Positions 49,032 to 61,388 of a stretch of 64,000 nt of DNA are shown here, piece by piece (the first letter of the stretch is position 1; each line of letters begins with the position of its first letter). The notes under the pieces are model-generated. The model saw only the letters and a list, made by a program, of their open reading frames with translations. It ran no database searches and was not told the DNA's origin. Origin of the DNA: Ptiloglossa arizonensis (lineage: Eukaryota > Arthropoda > Insecta > Hymenoptera > Colletidae); NCBI RefSeq assembly GCF_051014685.1, contig NW_027478458.1, positions 744,001-808,000 on the forward strand, given 5' to 3'. Made by a program: the position numbers and the translations under genes.

Positions 49032-51332
49032 TTAACCAGAATGGCCTAGGGAAAAAATACACATACCGTTGTAATCGGGCGAGCTTCTACTTTCAGACGC
49101 AAAAGGAATTTTTGGGTTTGGTCCATCCGTTCGCGAGATATGGGAGTTTGAAACCAAGAAATGGTTGAGAGGGCAAACAATTTTTCGCAATTCTGCTGCT
49201 CCAAACGCTAAACCCGAACGGCCTAGGGAAAAAATACACATACCGTTGTAATCGGGCTAGTTTCTACTTTCAGATGCAATAGGAATTTTTGGGTTAGGTC
49301 AATCCGTTCGCGAGATATGGGAGTTTGAAGCTAAGAAATGGTTGAGAATAGGACAAATATTTCGCAATTCTGCTGCCCCAAACGCTTAACCAGAATGGCC
49401 TAAAGAAAAAATACACACACCGTTTTAATCGGGCGAGTTTCTACTTTCAGTTACAATCGGAATTTTTGGGTTAGGTCAATCCGTTCGCGAGATATGGGAC
49501 TTTGAAGCTAAGAAATGGTTGACAAGACAACAAATTTTTCGCACTTCTGCTGCTCCAATAGCTTAACCAGAATGGCCTAGGGGAAAAATACACGCACCGT
49601 TGTAATCGGGCGAGTTTCTACTTTTAAATGCAATAGGAATTTTTGTGTTATGTCAATCCGTTCGCGAGATATGGGAGTTTGAAGCTAAGAAATGGTTGAG
49701 AAGAGAACAAATTTTTCGCGATTCTGCTGCTCCAAACGCTTAACCAGAATGGCCTAGGGAAAAAATACCCATGCCTTTGTAATCGGGCGAGTTTCTACTT
49801 TCAAATGCAATAGGAATTTTTGTGTTATGTCAATCCGTTCGCGAGATATGGGAGTTTGAAGCTAAGAAATGGTTGAGAAGATAACAAATTTTTCGCAATT
49901 CTGCTGCTCCAAACGCTTAACCAGAATGGCCTAGGGAAAAAATACGCATACCTTTGTAATCGGGCGAGTTTCTACTTTCAGACGCAGAAGGAATTTTTGG
50001 GTTTGGTCAATCCGTTCGCGAGATATGGGACTTTGAAGCTAAGAAATGGTTGAGAAGACAACAAATTTATCGCAATTCTGCTGCTCCAAACGCTTAACCA
50101 GAATGGGCTAGGGAAAAAATACACATACCGTTTTAATCGGGCGAATTTCTACTTTCAGTTACAATCGGAATTTTTGGGTTAGGTCAATCCGTTCGCGAGA
50201 TATGGGACTTTGAAGCTAAGAAATGGTTGACAAGACAACAAATTTTTCGCACTTCTGCTGCTCCAATCGCTTAACCAGAATGGCCTAGGGGAAAAATACA
50301 CCTACCGTTGTAATCGGGCGAGTTTCTACTTTCCAATGCAACAGGAATTTTTGGGTTAGGTCAATCCGTTCGCGAGATATGGGAGTTTGAAGCTAAGAAA
50401 TGGTTGAGAAGACAAAAAATTTTTCGCAGTTCTGCCGCTCCAAACGCTTAACCAAAATGGGCTAGGGAAAAAATACACATACCGTTGTAATCGGGCGAGT
50501 TTCTACTTCAAGTTACAATAGGAATTTTTGGGTTAGGTCAATCCGTTCGCGAGATATGGGACTTTGAAGCTAAGAAATGGTTGGGAAGATAACAAATTTT
50601 TCGCACTTCTGCTGCTCCAAACGCTTAACCAGAACGGCCCAGGGAAAAAATACACATACCTTTGTAATCGGGCGAGTTTCCACTTTCAGACGCAGCAGGA
50701 ATTTTTGGGTTTGGTCAATCCGTTCGCGAGATATCGGAGTTTGAAGCCAAGAAATGGTTGAGAAGGCATAAAATTTTTCGCAATTCTGCTGCTCCAAACG
50801 CTTAACCAGAATGGCCTAGGGAAAAAATACACATACCGCTGTAATCGAGCGAGTTTCTACTTTCAGATGCAATCGGAATTTTAGGGTTAGATCAATCCGT
50901 TCGCGAGATATGGGCGTTTGAAGCAAAGAAATGGTTGAGAAGGCAAAAAATTTTTCGCAATTCTGCTGCTCCAAACGCTTAACCAGAATGGCCTAGGGAA
51001 AAAATACACATACCGTTGTAATCGGGCGAGTTTCTACTTCCAGTTACAATAGGAATTTTTGGGTTAGGTCAATCCGTTCGCGAGATATGGGAGTTTGAAG
51101 CTAAGAAATGGTTGAGAAGGCAAAAAATTTTTCGCAATTCTGCTGCCCCAAACGCTTAACCAGAATGGCCTAGGGACAAAATTCACATACCGTTGTAATC
51201 GGGCGAGCTTCTACTTTCAGACGCAAAAGGAATTTTTGGGTTTGGTCAATCCGTGCGCGGGATATGGGACTATGAAGCGAAGAAATGGTTGAGAAGACAA
51301 CAAATTTTTCGCAATTCTGCTGCTCCAACCGC
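49032..51332 (-). repeat. 15-mer HOR, unit B, two monomers deleted (2301 bp, 13 monomers)
   Basis: It matches unit A up to position 13, then passes inside the shared stretch GGAATTTTTGGGTTTGGTC directly into position 15 (CCGTGCGCGGG near 51251). Exactly 354 bp are lost. The site in unit A would be 48594 to about 48947. Marker base: T at 50525, where units A and C have G. Confidence 0.95.
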
Positions 51333-53987
51333 TTAACCAGAATGGCCTAGGGAAAAAATACACATACCGTTGTAATCGGGCGAGCTTCTACTTTCAGACG
51401 CAAAAGGAATTTTTGGGTTTGGTCCATCCGTTCGCGAGATATGGGAGTTTGAAACCAAGAAATGGTTGAGAGGGCAAACAATTTTTCGCAATTCTGCTGC
51501 TCCAAACGCTAAACCCGAACGGCCTAGGGAAAAAATACACATACCGTTGTAATCGGGCTAGTTTCTACTTTCAGATGCAATAGGAATTTTTGGGTTAGGT
51601 CAATCCGTTCGCGAGATATGGGAGTTTGAAGCTAAGAAATGGTTGAGAATAGGACAAATATTTCGCAATTCTGCTGCCCCAAACGCTTAACCAGAATGGC
51701 CTAAAGAAAAAATACACACACCGTTTTAATCGGGCGAGTTTCTACTTTCAGTTACAATCGGAATTTTTGGGTTAGGTCAATCCGTTCGCGAGATATGGGA
51801 CTTTGAAGCTAAGAAATGGTTGACAAGACAACAAATTTTTCGCACTTCTGCTGCTCCAATAGCTTAACCAGAATGGCCTAGGGGAAAAATACACGCACCG
51901 TTGTAATCGGGCGAGTTTCTACTTTTAAATGCAATAGGAATTTTTGTGTTATGTCAATCCGTTCGCGAGATATGGGAGTTTGAAGCTAAGAAATGGTTGA
52001 GAAGAGAACAAATTTTTCGCGATTCTGCTGCTCCAAACGCTTAACCAGAATGGCCTAGGGAAAAAATACCCATGCCTTTGTAATCGGGCGAGTTTCTACT
52101 TTCAAATGCAATAGGAATTTTTGTGTTATGTCAATCCGTTCGCGAGATATGGGAGTTTGAAGCTAAGAAATGGTTGAGAAGATAACAAATTTTTCGCAAT
52201 TCTGCTGCTCCAAACGCTTAACCAGAATGGCCTAGGGAAAAAATACGCATACCTTTGTAATCGGGCGAGTTTCTACTTTCAGACGCAGAAGGAATTTTTG
52301 GGTTTGGTCAATCCGTTCGCGAGATATGGGACTTTGAAGCTAAGAAATGGTTGAGAAGACAACAAATTTATCGCAATTCTGCTGCTCCAAACGCTTAACC
52401 AGAATGGGCTAGGGAAAAAATACACATACCGTTTTAATCGGGCGAATTTCTACTTTCAGTTACAATCGGAATTTTTGGGTTAGGTCAATCCGTTCGCGAG
52501 ATATGGGACTTTGAAGCTAAGAAATGGTTGACAAGACAACAAATTTTTCGCACTTCTGCTGCTCCAATCGCTTAACCAGAATGGCCTAGGGGAAAAATAC
52601 ACCTACCGTTGTAATCGGGCGAGTTTCTACTTTCCAATGCAACAGGAATTTTTGGGTTAGGTCAATCCGTTCGCGAGATATGGGAGTTTGAAGCTAAGAA
52701 ATGGTTGAGAAGACAAAAAATTTTTCGCAGTTCTGCCGCTCCAAACGCTTAACCAAAATGGGCTAGGGAAAAAATACACATACCGTTGTAATCGGGCGAG
52801 TTTCTACTTCAAGTTACAATAGGAAGTTTTGGGTTAGGTCAATCCGTTCGCGAGATATGGGACTTTGAAGCTAAGAAATGGTTGGGAAGATAACAAATTT
52901 TTCGCACTTCTGCTGCTCCAAACGCTTAACCAGAACGGCCCAGGGAAAAAATACACATACCTTTGTAATCGGGCGAGTTTCCACTTTCAGACGCAGCAGG
53001 AATTTTTGGGTTTGGTCAATCCGTTCGCGAGATATCGGAGTTTGAAGCCAAGAAATGGTTGAGAAGGCATAAAATTTTTCGCAATTCTGCTGCTCCAAAC
53101 GCTTAACCAGAATGGCCTAGGGAAAAAATACACATACCGCTGTAATCGAGCGAGTTTCTACTTTCAGATGCAATCGGAATTTTAGGGTTAGATCAATCCG
53201 TTCGCGAGATATGGGCGTTTGAAGCAAAGAAATGGTTGAGAAGGCAAAAAATTTTTCGCAATTCTGCTGCTCCAAACGCTTAACCAGAATGGCCTAGGGA
53301 AAAAATACACATACCGTTGTAATCGGGCGAGTTTCTACTTCCAGTTACAATAGGAATTTTTGGGTTAGGTCAATCCGTTCGCGAGATATGGGAGTTTGAA
53401 GCTAAGAAATGGTTGAGAAGGCAAAAAATTTTTCGCAATTCTGCTGCCCCAAACGCTTAACCAGAATGGCCTAGGGACAAAATTCACATACCGTTGTAAT
53501 CGGGCGAGCTTCTACTTTCAGACGCAAAAGGAATTTTTGGGTTTGGTCAATCGGTTCGCGAGATATGGGACTACGAAGCGAAGAAATGGTTGAGAAGACA
53601 ACAAATTTTTCGCATTTCTGCTGCTCCAATCGCTTAACCAGAATGGCCTAGGGAAAAAATTCACATACCGTTGTAATCGCACGAGTTTCTACTTTCAGAT
53701 GCAATAGGAATTTTTGTGTTAGGTCAATCCGTTCGCGAGATATGGGAGTTTGAAGCTAAGAAATGGTTGAGAAGACAACAAATTTTTCGCACTTCTGCTG
53801 CTCCAATCTATTAACCAGAATGGCCTCGGGTAAAAATACACATACCGTTGTAATCGGGCGAGTTTCTACTTTCAGACGCAGCAGGAATTTTTGGGTTTGG
53901 TCAATCCGTGCGCGGGATATGGGACTATGAAGCGAAGAAATGGTTGAGAAGACAACAAATTTTTCGCAATTCTGCTGCTCCAACCGC
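51333..53987 (-). repeat. 15-mer HOR, unit C (2655 bp)
   Basis: A full 15-monomer unit. It shares both private markers of unit A: G at 52826 (GGAAGTTTT) and TCGCAC at 53677. Each lies exactly 4956 bp from its partner in A. I saw no other difference from A while reading. Confidence 0.95.
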
Positions 53988-56642
53988 TTAACCAGAATGG
54001 CCTAGGGAAAAAATACACATACCGTTGTAATCGGGCGAGCTTCTACTTTCAGACGCAAAAGGAATTTTTGGGTTTGGTCCATCCGTTCGCGAGATATGGG
54101 AGTTTGAAACCAAGAAATGGTTGAGAGGGCAAACAATTTTTCGCAATTCTGCTGCTCCAAACGCTAAACCCGAACGGCCTAGGGAAAAAATACACATACC
54201 GTTGTAATCGGGCTAGTTTCTACTTTCAGATGCAATAGGAATTTTTGGGTTAGGTCAATCCGTTCGCGAGATATGGGAATTTGAAGCTAAGAAATGGTTG
54301 AGAATAGGACAAATATTTCGCAATTCTGCTGCCCCAAACGCTTAACCAGAATGGCCTAAAGAAAAAATACACACACCGTTTTAATCGGGCGAGTTTCTAC
54401 TTTCAGTTACAATCGGAATTTTTGGGTTAGGTCAATCCGTTCGCGAGATATGGGACTTTGAAGCTAAGAAATGGTTGACAAGACAACAAATTTTTCGCAC
54501 TTCTGCTGCTCCAATAGCTTAACCAGAATGGCCTAGGGGAAAAATACACGCACCGTTGTAATCGGGCGAGTTTCTACTTTTAAATGCAATAGGAATTTTT
54601 GTGTTATGTCAATCCGTTCGCGAGATATGGGAGTTTGAAGCTAAGAAATGGTTGAGAAGAGAACAAATTTTTCGCGATTCTGCTGCTCCAAACGCTTAAC
54701 CAGAATGGCCTAGGGAAAAAATACCCATGCCTTTGTAATCGGGCGAGTTTCTACTTTCAAATGCAATAGGAATTTTTGTGTTATGTCAATCCGTTCGCGA
54801 GATATGGGAGTTTGAAGCTAAGAAATGGTTGAGAAGATAACAAATTTTTCGCAATTCTGCTGCTCCAAACGCTTAACCAGAATGGCCTAGGGAAAAAATA
54901 CGCATACCTTTGTAATCGGGCGAGTTTCTACTTTCAGACGCAGAAGGAATTTTTGGGTTTGGTCAATCCGTTCGCGAGATATGGGACTTTGAAGCTAAGA
55001 AATGGTTGAGAAGACAACAAATTTATCGCAATTCTGCTGCTCCAAACGCTTAACCAGAATGGGCTAGGGAAAAAATACACATACCGTTTTAATCGGGCGA
55101 ATTTCTACTTTCAGTTACAATCGGAATTTTTGGGTTAGGTCAATCCGTTCGCGAGATATGGGACTTTGAAGCTAAGAAATGGTTGACAAGACAACAAATT
55201 TTTCGCACTTCTGCTGCTCCAATCGCTTAACCAGAATGGCCTAGGGGAAAAATACACCTACCGTTGTAATCGGGCGAGTTTCTACTTTCCAATGCAACAG
55301 GAATTTTTGGGTTAGGTCAATCCGTTCGCGAGATATGGGAGTTTGAAGCTAAGAAATGGTTGAGAAGACAAAAAATTTTTCGCAGTTCTGCCGCTCCAAA
55401 CGCTTAACCAAAATGGGCTAGGGAAAAAATACACATACCGTTGTAATCGGGCGAGTTTCTACTTCAAGTTACAATAGGAATTTTTGGGTTAGGTCAATCC
55501 GTTCGCGAGATATGGGACTTTGAAGCTAAGAAATGGTTGGGAAGATAACAAATTTTTCGCACTTCTGCTGCTCCAAACGCTTAACCAGAACGGCCCAGGG
55601 AAAAAATACACATACCTTTGTAATCGGGCGAGTTTCCACTTTCAGACGCAGCAGGAATTTTTGGGTTTGGTCAATCCGTTCGCGAGATATCGGAGTTTGA
55701 AGCCAAGAAATGGTTGAGAAGGCATAAAATTTTTCGCAATTCTGCTGCTCCAAACGCTTAACCAGAATGGCCTAGGGAAAAAATACACATACCGCTGTAA
55801 TCGAGCGAGTTTCTACTTTCAGATGCAATCGGAATTTTAGGGTTAGATCAATCCGTTCGCGAGATATGGGCGTTTGAAGCAAAGAAATGGTTGAGAAGGC
55901 AAAAAATTTTTCGCAATTCTGCTGCTCCAAACGCTTAACCAGAATGGCCTAGGGAAAAAATACACATACCGTTGTAATCGGGCGAGTTTCTACTTCCAGT
56001 TACAATAGGAATTTTTGGGTTAGGTCAATCCGTTCGCGAGATATGGGAGTTTGAAGCTAAGAAATGGTTGAGAAGGCAAAAAATTTTTCGCAATTCTGCT
56101 GCCCCAAACGCTTAACCAGAATGGCCTAGGGACAAAATTCACATACCGTTGTAATCGGGCGAGCTTCTACTTTCAGACGCAAAAGGAATTTTTGGGTTTG
56201 GTCAATCGGTTCGCGAGATATGGGACTACGAAGCGAAGAAATGGTTGAGAAGACAACAAATTTTTCGCATTTCTGCTGCTCCAATCGCTTAACCAGAATG
56301 GCCTAGGGAAAAAATTCACATACCGTTGTAATCGGGCGAGTTTCTACTTTCAGATGCAATAGGAATTTTTGTGTTAGGTCAATCCGTTCGCGAGATATGG
56401 GAGTTTGAAGCTAAGAAATGGTTGAGAAGACAACAAATTTTTCGCACTTCTGCTGCTCCAATCTATTAACCAGAATGGCCTCGGGTAAAAATACACATAC
56501 CGTTGTAATCGGGCGAGTATCTACTTTCAGACGCAGCAGGAATTTTTGGGTTTGGTCAATCCGTGCGCGGGATATGGGACTATGAAGCGAAGAAATGGTT
56601 GAGAAGACAACAAATTTTTCGCAATTCTGCTGCTCCAACCGC
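53988..56642 (-). repeat. 15-mer HOR, unit D (2655 bp)
   Basis: A full 15-monomer unit. It has T at 55481, like unit B, and TCGGGC at 56332 where A and C have TCGCAC. Private changes are GGGAATTTGAAGC near 54277 and GAGTATCTACT near 56517. Confidence 0.95.
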
Positions 56643-57780
56643 TTAACCAGAATGGCCTAGGGAAAAAATACACATACCGTTGTAATCGGGCGAGCTTCTA
56701 CTTTCAGACGCAAAAGGAATTTTTGGGTTTGGTCCATCCGTTCGCGAGATATGGGAGTTTGAAACCAAGAAATGGTTGAGAGGGCAAACAATTTTTCGCA
56801 ATTCTGCTGCTCCAAACGCTAAACCCGAACGGCCTAGGGAAAAAATACACATACCGTTGTAATCGGGCTAGTTTCTACTTTCAGATGCAATAGGAATTTT
56901 TGGGTTAGGTCAATCCGTTCGCGAGATATGGGAGTTTGAAGCTAAGAAATGGTTGAGAATAGGACAAATATTTCGCAATTCTGCTGCCCCAAACGCTTAA
57001 CCAGAATGGCCTAAAGAAAAAATACACACACCGTTTTAATCGGGCGAGTTTCTACTTTCAGCTACAATCGGAATTTTTGGGTTAGGTCAATCCGTTCGCG
57101 AGATATGGGACTTTGAAGCTAAGAAATGGTTGACAAGACAACAAATTTTTCGCACATCTGCTGCTCCAATCGCTTAACCAGAATGGCCTAGGGGAAAAAT
57201 ACACGCACCGTTGTAATTGGGCGAGTTTCTACTTTTAAATGCAATAGGAATTTTTGTGTTATGTCAATCCGTTCGCGAGATATGGGAGTTTGAAGCTAAG
57301 AAATGGTTGAGAAGAGAACAAATTTTTCGCGATTCTGCTGCTCCAAACGCTTAACCAGAATGGCCTAGGGAAAAAATACGCATACCTTTGTAATCGGGCG
57401 AGTTCCTACTTTCAGACGCAGCAGGAATATTTGGGTTAGGTCAATCCGTTCGCGAGATATCGGAGTTTGAAGCCAAGAAATGGTTGAGAAGGCAAAAAAT
57501 TTTTCGCAATTCTGCTGCTCCAAACGCTTAACCAGAATGGCCTAGGGAAAAAATACACATACCGCTGTAATCGAGCGAGTTTCTACTTTCAGATGCAATA
57601 GGAATTTTTGGGTTAGATCAATCCGTTCGCGAGATATGGGCGTTTGAAGCAAAGAAATGGTTGAGAAGGCAAAAAATTTTTCGCAATTCTGCTGCTCCAA
57701 ACGCTTAACCAGAATGGCCTAGGGAAAAAATACACATACCGCTGTAATCGGGCGAGTTTCTACTTCCAGTTACAATAGGA
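56643..57780 (-). repeat. Right-hand relic of the HOR seed block
   Basis: It begins like a fifth HOR unit but carries CAGCTACAATCGG and CCAATCGCTTAACC. From about 57379 it continues with CGCATACC, GAGTTCCTACTTTC and GGAATATTTGGG instead of HOR position 5. This is the layout of the distant copy at 25.1-26.3 kb, not that of the amplified units. Confidence 0.85.
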
Positions 57781-60700
57781 ATTTTTGGGTTAGGTCAATC
57801 CGTTCGCGAGATATGGGAGTTTGATGCTAAGAAATGGTTGAGAAGGCAAAAAATTTTTCGCAATTCTGCTGCCCCAAACGCTTAACCAGAATGGCCTAAA
57901 GAAAAAATACACATACCGTTTTAATCGGGCGAGTTTCTACTTTCAGTTACAATCGGAATTTTTGGGTTAGGTCAATCCGTTCGCGAGATATGGGACTTTG
58001 AAGCTAAGAAATGGTTGACAAGACAACAAATTTTTCGCACTTCTGCTGCTCCAATCGCTTAACCAGAATGGCCTAGGGGAAAAATACACGCACCGTTGTA
58101 ATCGGGCGAGTTTCTACTTTCAAATGCAATAGGAATTTTTGTGTTATGTCAATCCGTTCGCGAGATATGGGCGTTTGAAGCAAAGAAATGGTTGAGAAGG
58201 CAAAAAATTTTTCGCAATTCTGCTGCTCCAAACGCTTAACCAGAATGGCCTAGGGAAAAAATACACATACCGTTGTAATCGGGCGAGTTTCTACTTCCAG
58301 TTACAATAGGAATTTTTGGGTTAGGTCAATCCGTTCGCGAGATATGGGAGTTTGAAGCTAAGAAATGGTTGAGGAGGCAAAAAATTTTTCGCAATTCTGC
58401 TGCTCCAATCGCTTAACCAGAATGGCCTAGGGGAAAAATACACGTACCGTTGTAATCGGGCGAGCTTCTACTTTCAGACGCAAAAGGAATTTTTGGGTTT
58501 GGTCAATCCGTTCGCGAGATATGGGACTACGAAGCGAAGAAATGGTTGAGAAGACAACAAATTTTTCGCACTTCTGCTGCTCCAATCGCTTAACCAGAAT
58601 GGCCTAGGGACAAAATACACATACCTTTGTAATCGGGCGAGTTTCTACTTTCAGACGCAGCAAGAATTTTTGGGTTTCGTCAATCCGTTCGCGAGATATG
58701 GGAGTTTGAAGCCAAGAAATGTTCGAGAGGGCAAAAAATTTTTCGCAATTATGCTGCTCCAAACGCTTAACCAGAATGGCCTAGGGCAAAAATACCCATA
58801 CCGTTGTAATAGGGCTAGTTTCTACTTTCAGATACAATAGGAATTTTTGGGTTAGGTCAATCCGTTCGCGAGATATGGGAGTTTGAAGCTAAGAAATGGT
58901 TGAGAATAGAACAAATATTTCGCACTTCTGCTGCTCCAAACGCTTCTCCAAAATGGCCTAGGGAAAACATACACATACCGTTGTAATCGGGCAAGTTTCT
59001 ACTTCCAGATGCAATAGGAATTTTTGGGTTAGGTCAATCCGTTCGCGCGATATGGGAGTTTGAAGCCAAGAAGTGGCTGAGAAGACAACAAATTTTTCGC
59101 AATTCTGCTGCCCCAAATTCTTAACCAGAAAGGCCTAGGGAAAAAATACACATACCGTTGTCATCGGGCAAGTTTCTACTTTCAGATGCAATAGGAAACT
59201 TTGGGTTAGGTCAATCCGTTCGCGAGATGTGGGAGTTTGAAGCTATCAAATGGTTGAGAAGACAACAAATTTTTCGCAATTCGGCTGCTCCAAACGCTTA
59301 ACCAGAATGGCCTAGGGAAAAAATACGCATACAGTTGTAATCGGGCGAGTTTCTACTTTCAGACGCAGCAGGAATTTTTGGGTTTGGTCAATCCGTTCGC
59401 GAGATATGGGACTATGAATCGAAGACATGGTTGAGAAGACAACAAAATTTTCGCACTTCTGCTGCTCCAATCGATTAACCAGAATAGCCTAGGGGAAAAA
59501 TACACATATCGTTGTAATCGGGCGAGATTCTACTTTCAGATGCAATAGGAATTTTTGGGTTAGGTCGATCCGTTCGCGAGATATGGGAGTTTGAAGCTAA
59601 GAAATGATTGAGAAGACAAAAAATTTTTCGCAATTCTGCTGCTCCAAACGCTTAACCAGAATGGCCTAGGGAAAAAATACGCATACAGTTGTAATCAGGC
59701 GAGATTCTACTTTCAGACGCAGCAGGAATTTTTGGGTTTGGTCAATCCGTTCGCGAAATATGGGCCTATGAAGCGAAGAAATGGTTGAGAAGACAACAAA
59801 TTTTTCGCACTTCTGCTGCTCCAATCGCTTAACCAGAATGGCCTAGGGGAAAAATACACATACCTTTGTAATCGGGCGAGTTTCTACTTTCAGACGCAGC
59901 AAGAATTTTTGGGTTTCGTCAATCCGTTCGCGAGATATGGGAGTTTGAAGCCAAGAAATGTTCGAGAGGGCAAAAAATTTTTCGCAAATATGCTGCTCCA
60001 AACGCTTAACCAGAATGGCCTAGGGCAAAAATACACATACCGTTGTAATCGGGCGAGTTTCTACTTTCGGATGCAATAGGAATTTTTGGGTTAGGTCAAT
60101 CCGTTCGCGAGATATGGGAGTTTGAAGCCCAGAAATGGTTGAGAAGGCAAACAATTTTTCGCAATTCTGCTGCTCCAAACGCTTAACCCGAATGGCCTAG
60201 GGAGAAAATACACATACCTTTGTAATCGGGCGAGTTTCTACTTTCAGACGCAGCAGGAATTTTTGGGTTAGGTCAATCCGTTCGCGAGATCTGGGAGTTT
60301 GAAGCTACGAAATGGTTGAGAAGACAACAAATTTTTCGCAATTCGGCTGCTCCAAACGCTTAACCAGAATGGCCTAGGGAAAAAATACGCATACAGTTGT
60401 AATCGGGCGAGTTTCTACTTTCAGACGCAGCAGGAATTTTTGGGTTTGGTCAATCCGTTCGCGAGATATGGGACTATGAATCGAAGACATGGTTGAGAAG
60501 ACAACAAATTTTTCGCACTTCTGCTCCTCCAAACGATTAACCAGAATAGCCTAGGGGAAAAATACACATATCGTTGTAATCGGGCGAGTTTCTACTTTCA
60601 GATGCAATAGGAATTTTTGGGTTAGGGCGATCCGTTCGCGAGATATGGGAGTTTGAAGCTAAGAAATGATTGAGAAGACAAAAAATTTTTCGCAATTATG

Positions 60701-60970
60701 CTGCTCCAAACGCTTAACCAGAATGGCCTAGGGGAAAAATACGCATACAGTTGTAATCAGGCGAGATTCTACTTTCAGACGCAGCAGGAATTTTTGGGTT
60801 TGGTCAATCCGTTCGCGAAATATGGGCCTATGAAGCGAAGAAATGGTTGAGAAGACAACAAATTTTTCGCACTTCTGCTGCTCCAAACGCTTAACCAGAA
60901 TGGCCTAGGGGAAAAATACGCATACAGTTGTAATCAGGCGAGATTCTACTTTCAGATGCAACAGGAATTT
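57781..60970 (-). repeat. Heterogeneous array edge (family 1)
   Basis: About 18 monomers with more individual changes (CTATCAAATGG, GATCTGGGAG, GACATGGTTG, ATACAGTTGTAATC). Loose registers survive: GGGTTTCGTC at 58672 and 59911 (1239 bp, 7 monomers), ACTATGAATCG at 59411 and 60473 (1062 bp, 6 monomers), and a monomer pair with AATCAGGCGAGATTC near 60.75 and 60.93 kb. This fits older, less homogenised monomers at the edge of the core. No gene. Confidence 0.85.
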
Positions 60971-61341
60971 CGCGAGTTCGTCAATCCGTTCGCGAGATAT
61001 GGGAGTTTGAAGTTACGGAGTGGTTGAGAAACCATCAAAATTTTCGCAAGTCTGATACTCGAAACCAATAACTACTATGGCCTAGGACAAAAGAACATAT
61101 ACCGTTGTAATCGGGCGAGTATCTGCTTTCAGATGCAACAGAAACTACTCGGAATCCTCAATCCGTTCACGAGATATAGGAGTTTGAATGTAAGGAATGG
61201 TTGAGAAGCCATCAAAATTTTCGCAAGTCTGATACTCGAAACCAATAACTACTGTTGCCTAGGGCAAAGATTCACATACCGTTGTAATCGGGCGAACTTC
61301 TACCTTCAGATGCAACAGGAATTTCTGGAGTTCGTCAATCC

Positions 61342-61358
61342 GTTCGCGAGATATGGGA
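61342..61358 (+). other. CENP-B-box-like 17-mer, family-2 example
   Basis: GTTCGCGAGATATGGGA is identical to the family-1 element although neighbouring parts of the monomer have diverged. A few family-2 monomers are altered (GCGAGTCATGGG near 61700 and 62583). Retention across families argues for constraint, or for recent shared ancestry of this half of the monomer. Confidence 0.5.
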
Positions 61359-61388
61359 GTTTGAATGAAAGGAATGGTTGAGAAACCA

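Larger units (their letters stand above)
16872..60970 (-). repeat. Right arm of the 177-bp satellite array (family 1, inverted, about 249 monomers)
   Basis: This is the reverse complement of the left-arm family. Each unit reads GATATGGGACTTTGAAGC, AAGAAATGGTTGAGAAG, AAATTTTTCGCAATTCTGC, TTAACCAGAATGGCCTAGGG, ACCGTTGTAATCGGGCGAG, TTTCTACTTTCAG, GGAATTTTTGGG and CAATCCGTTCGCGA. Between matching anchors at 25142 and 56643 (178 monomers) the length departs from 178 x 177 by only 5 bp, so length is very tightly kept. No mobile element interrupts it and there is no coding sequence. Confidence 0.98.
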
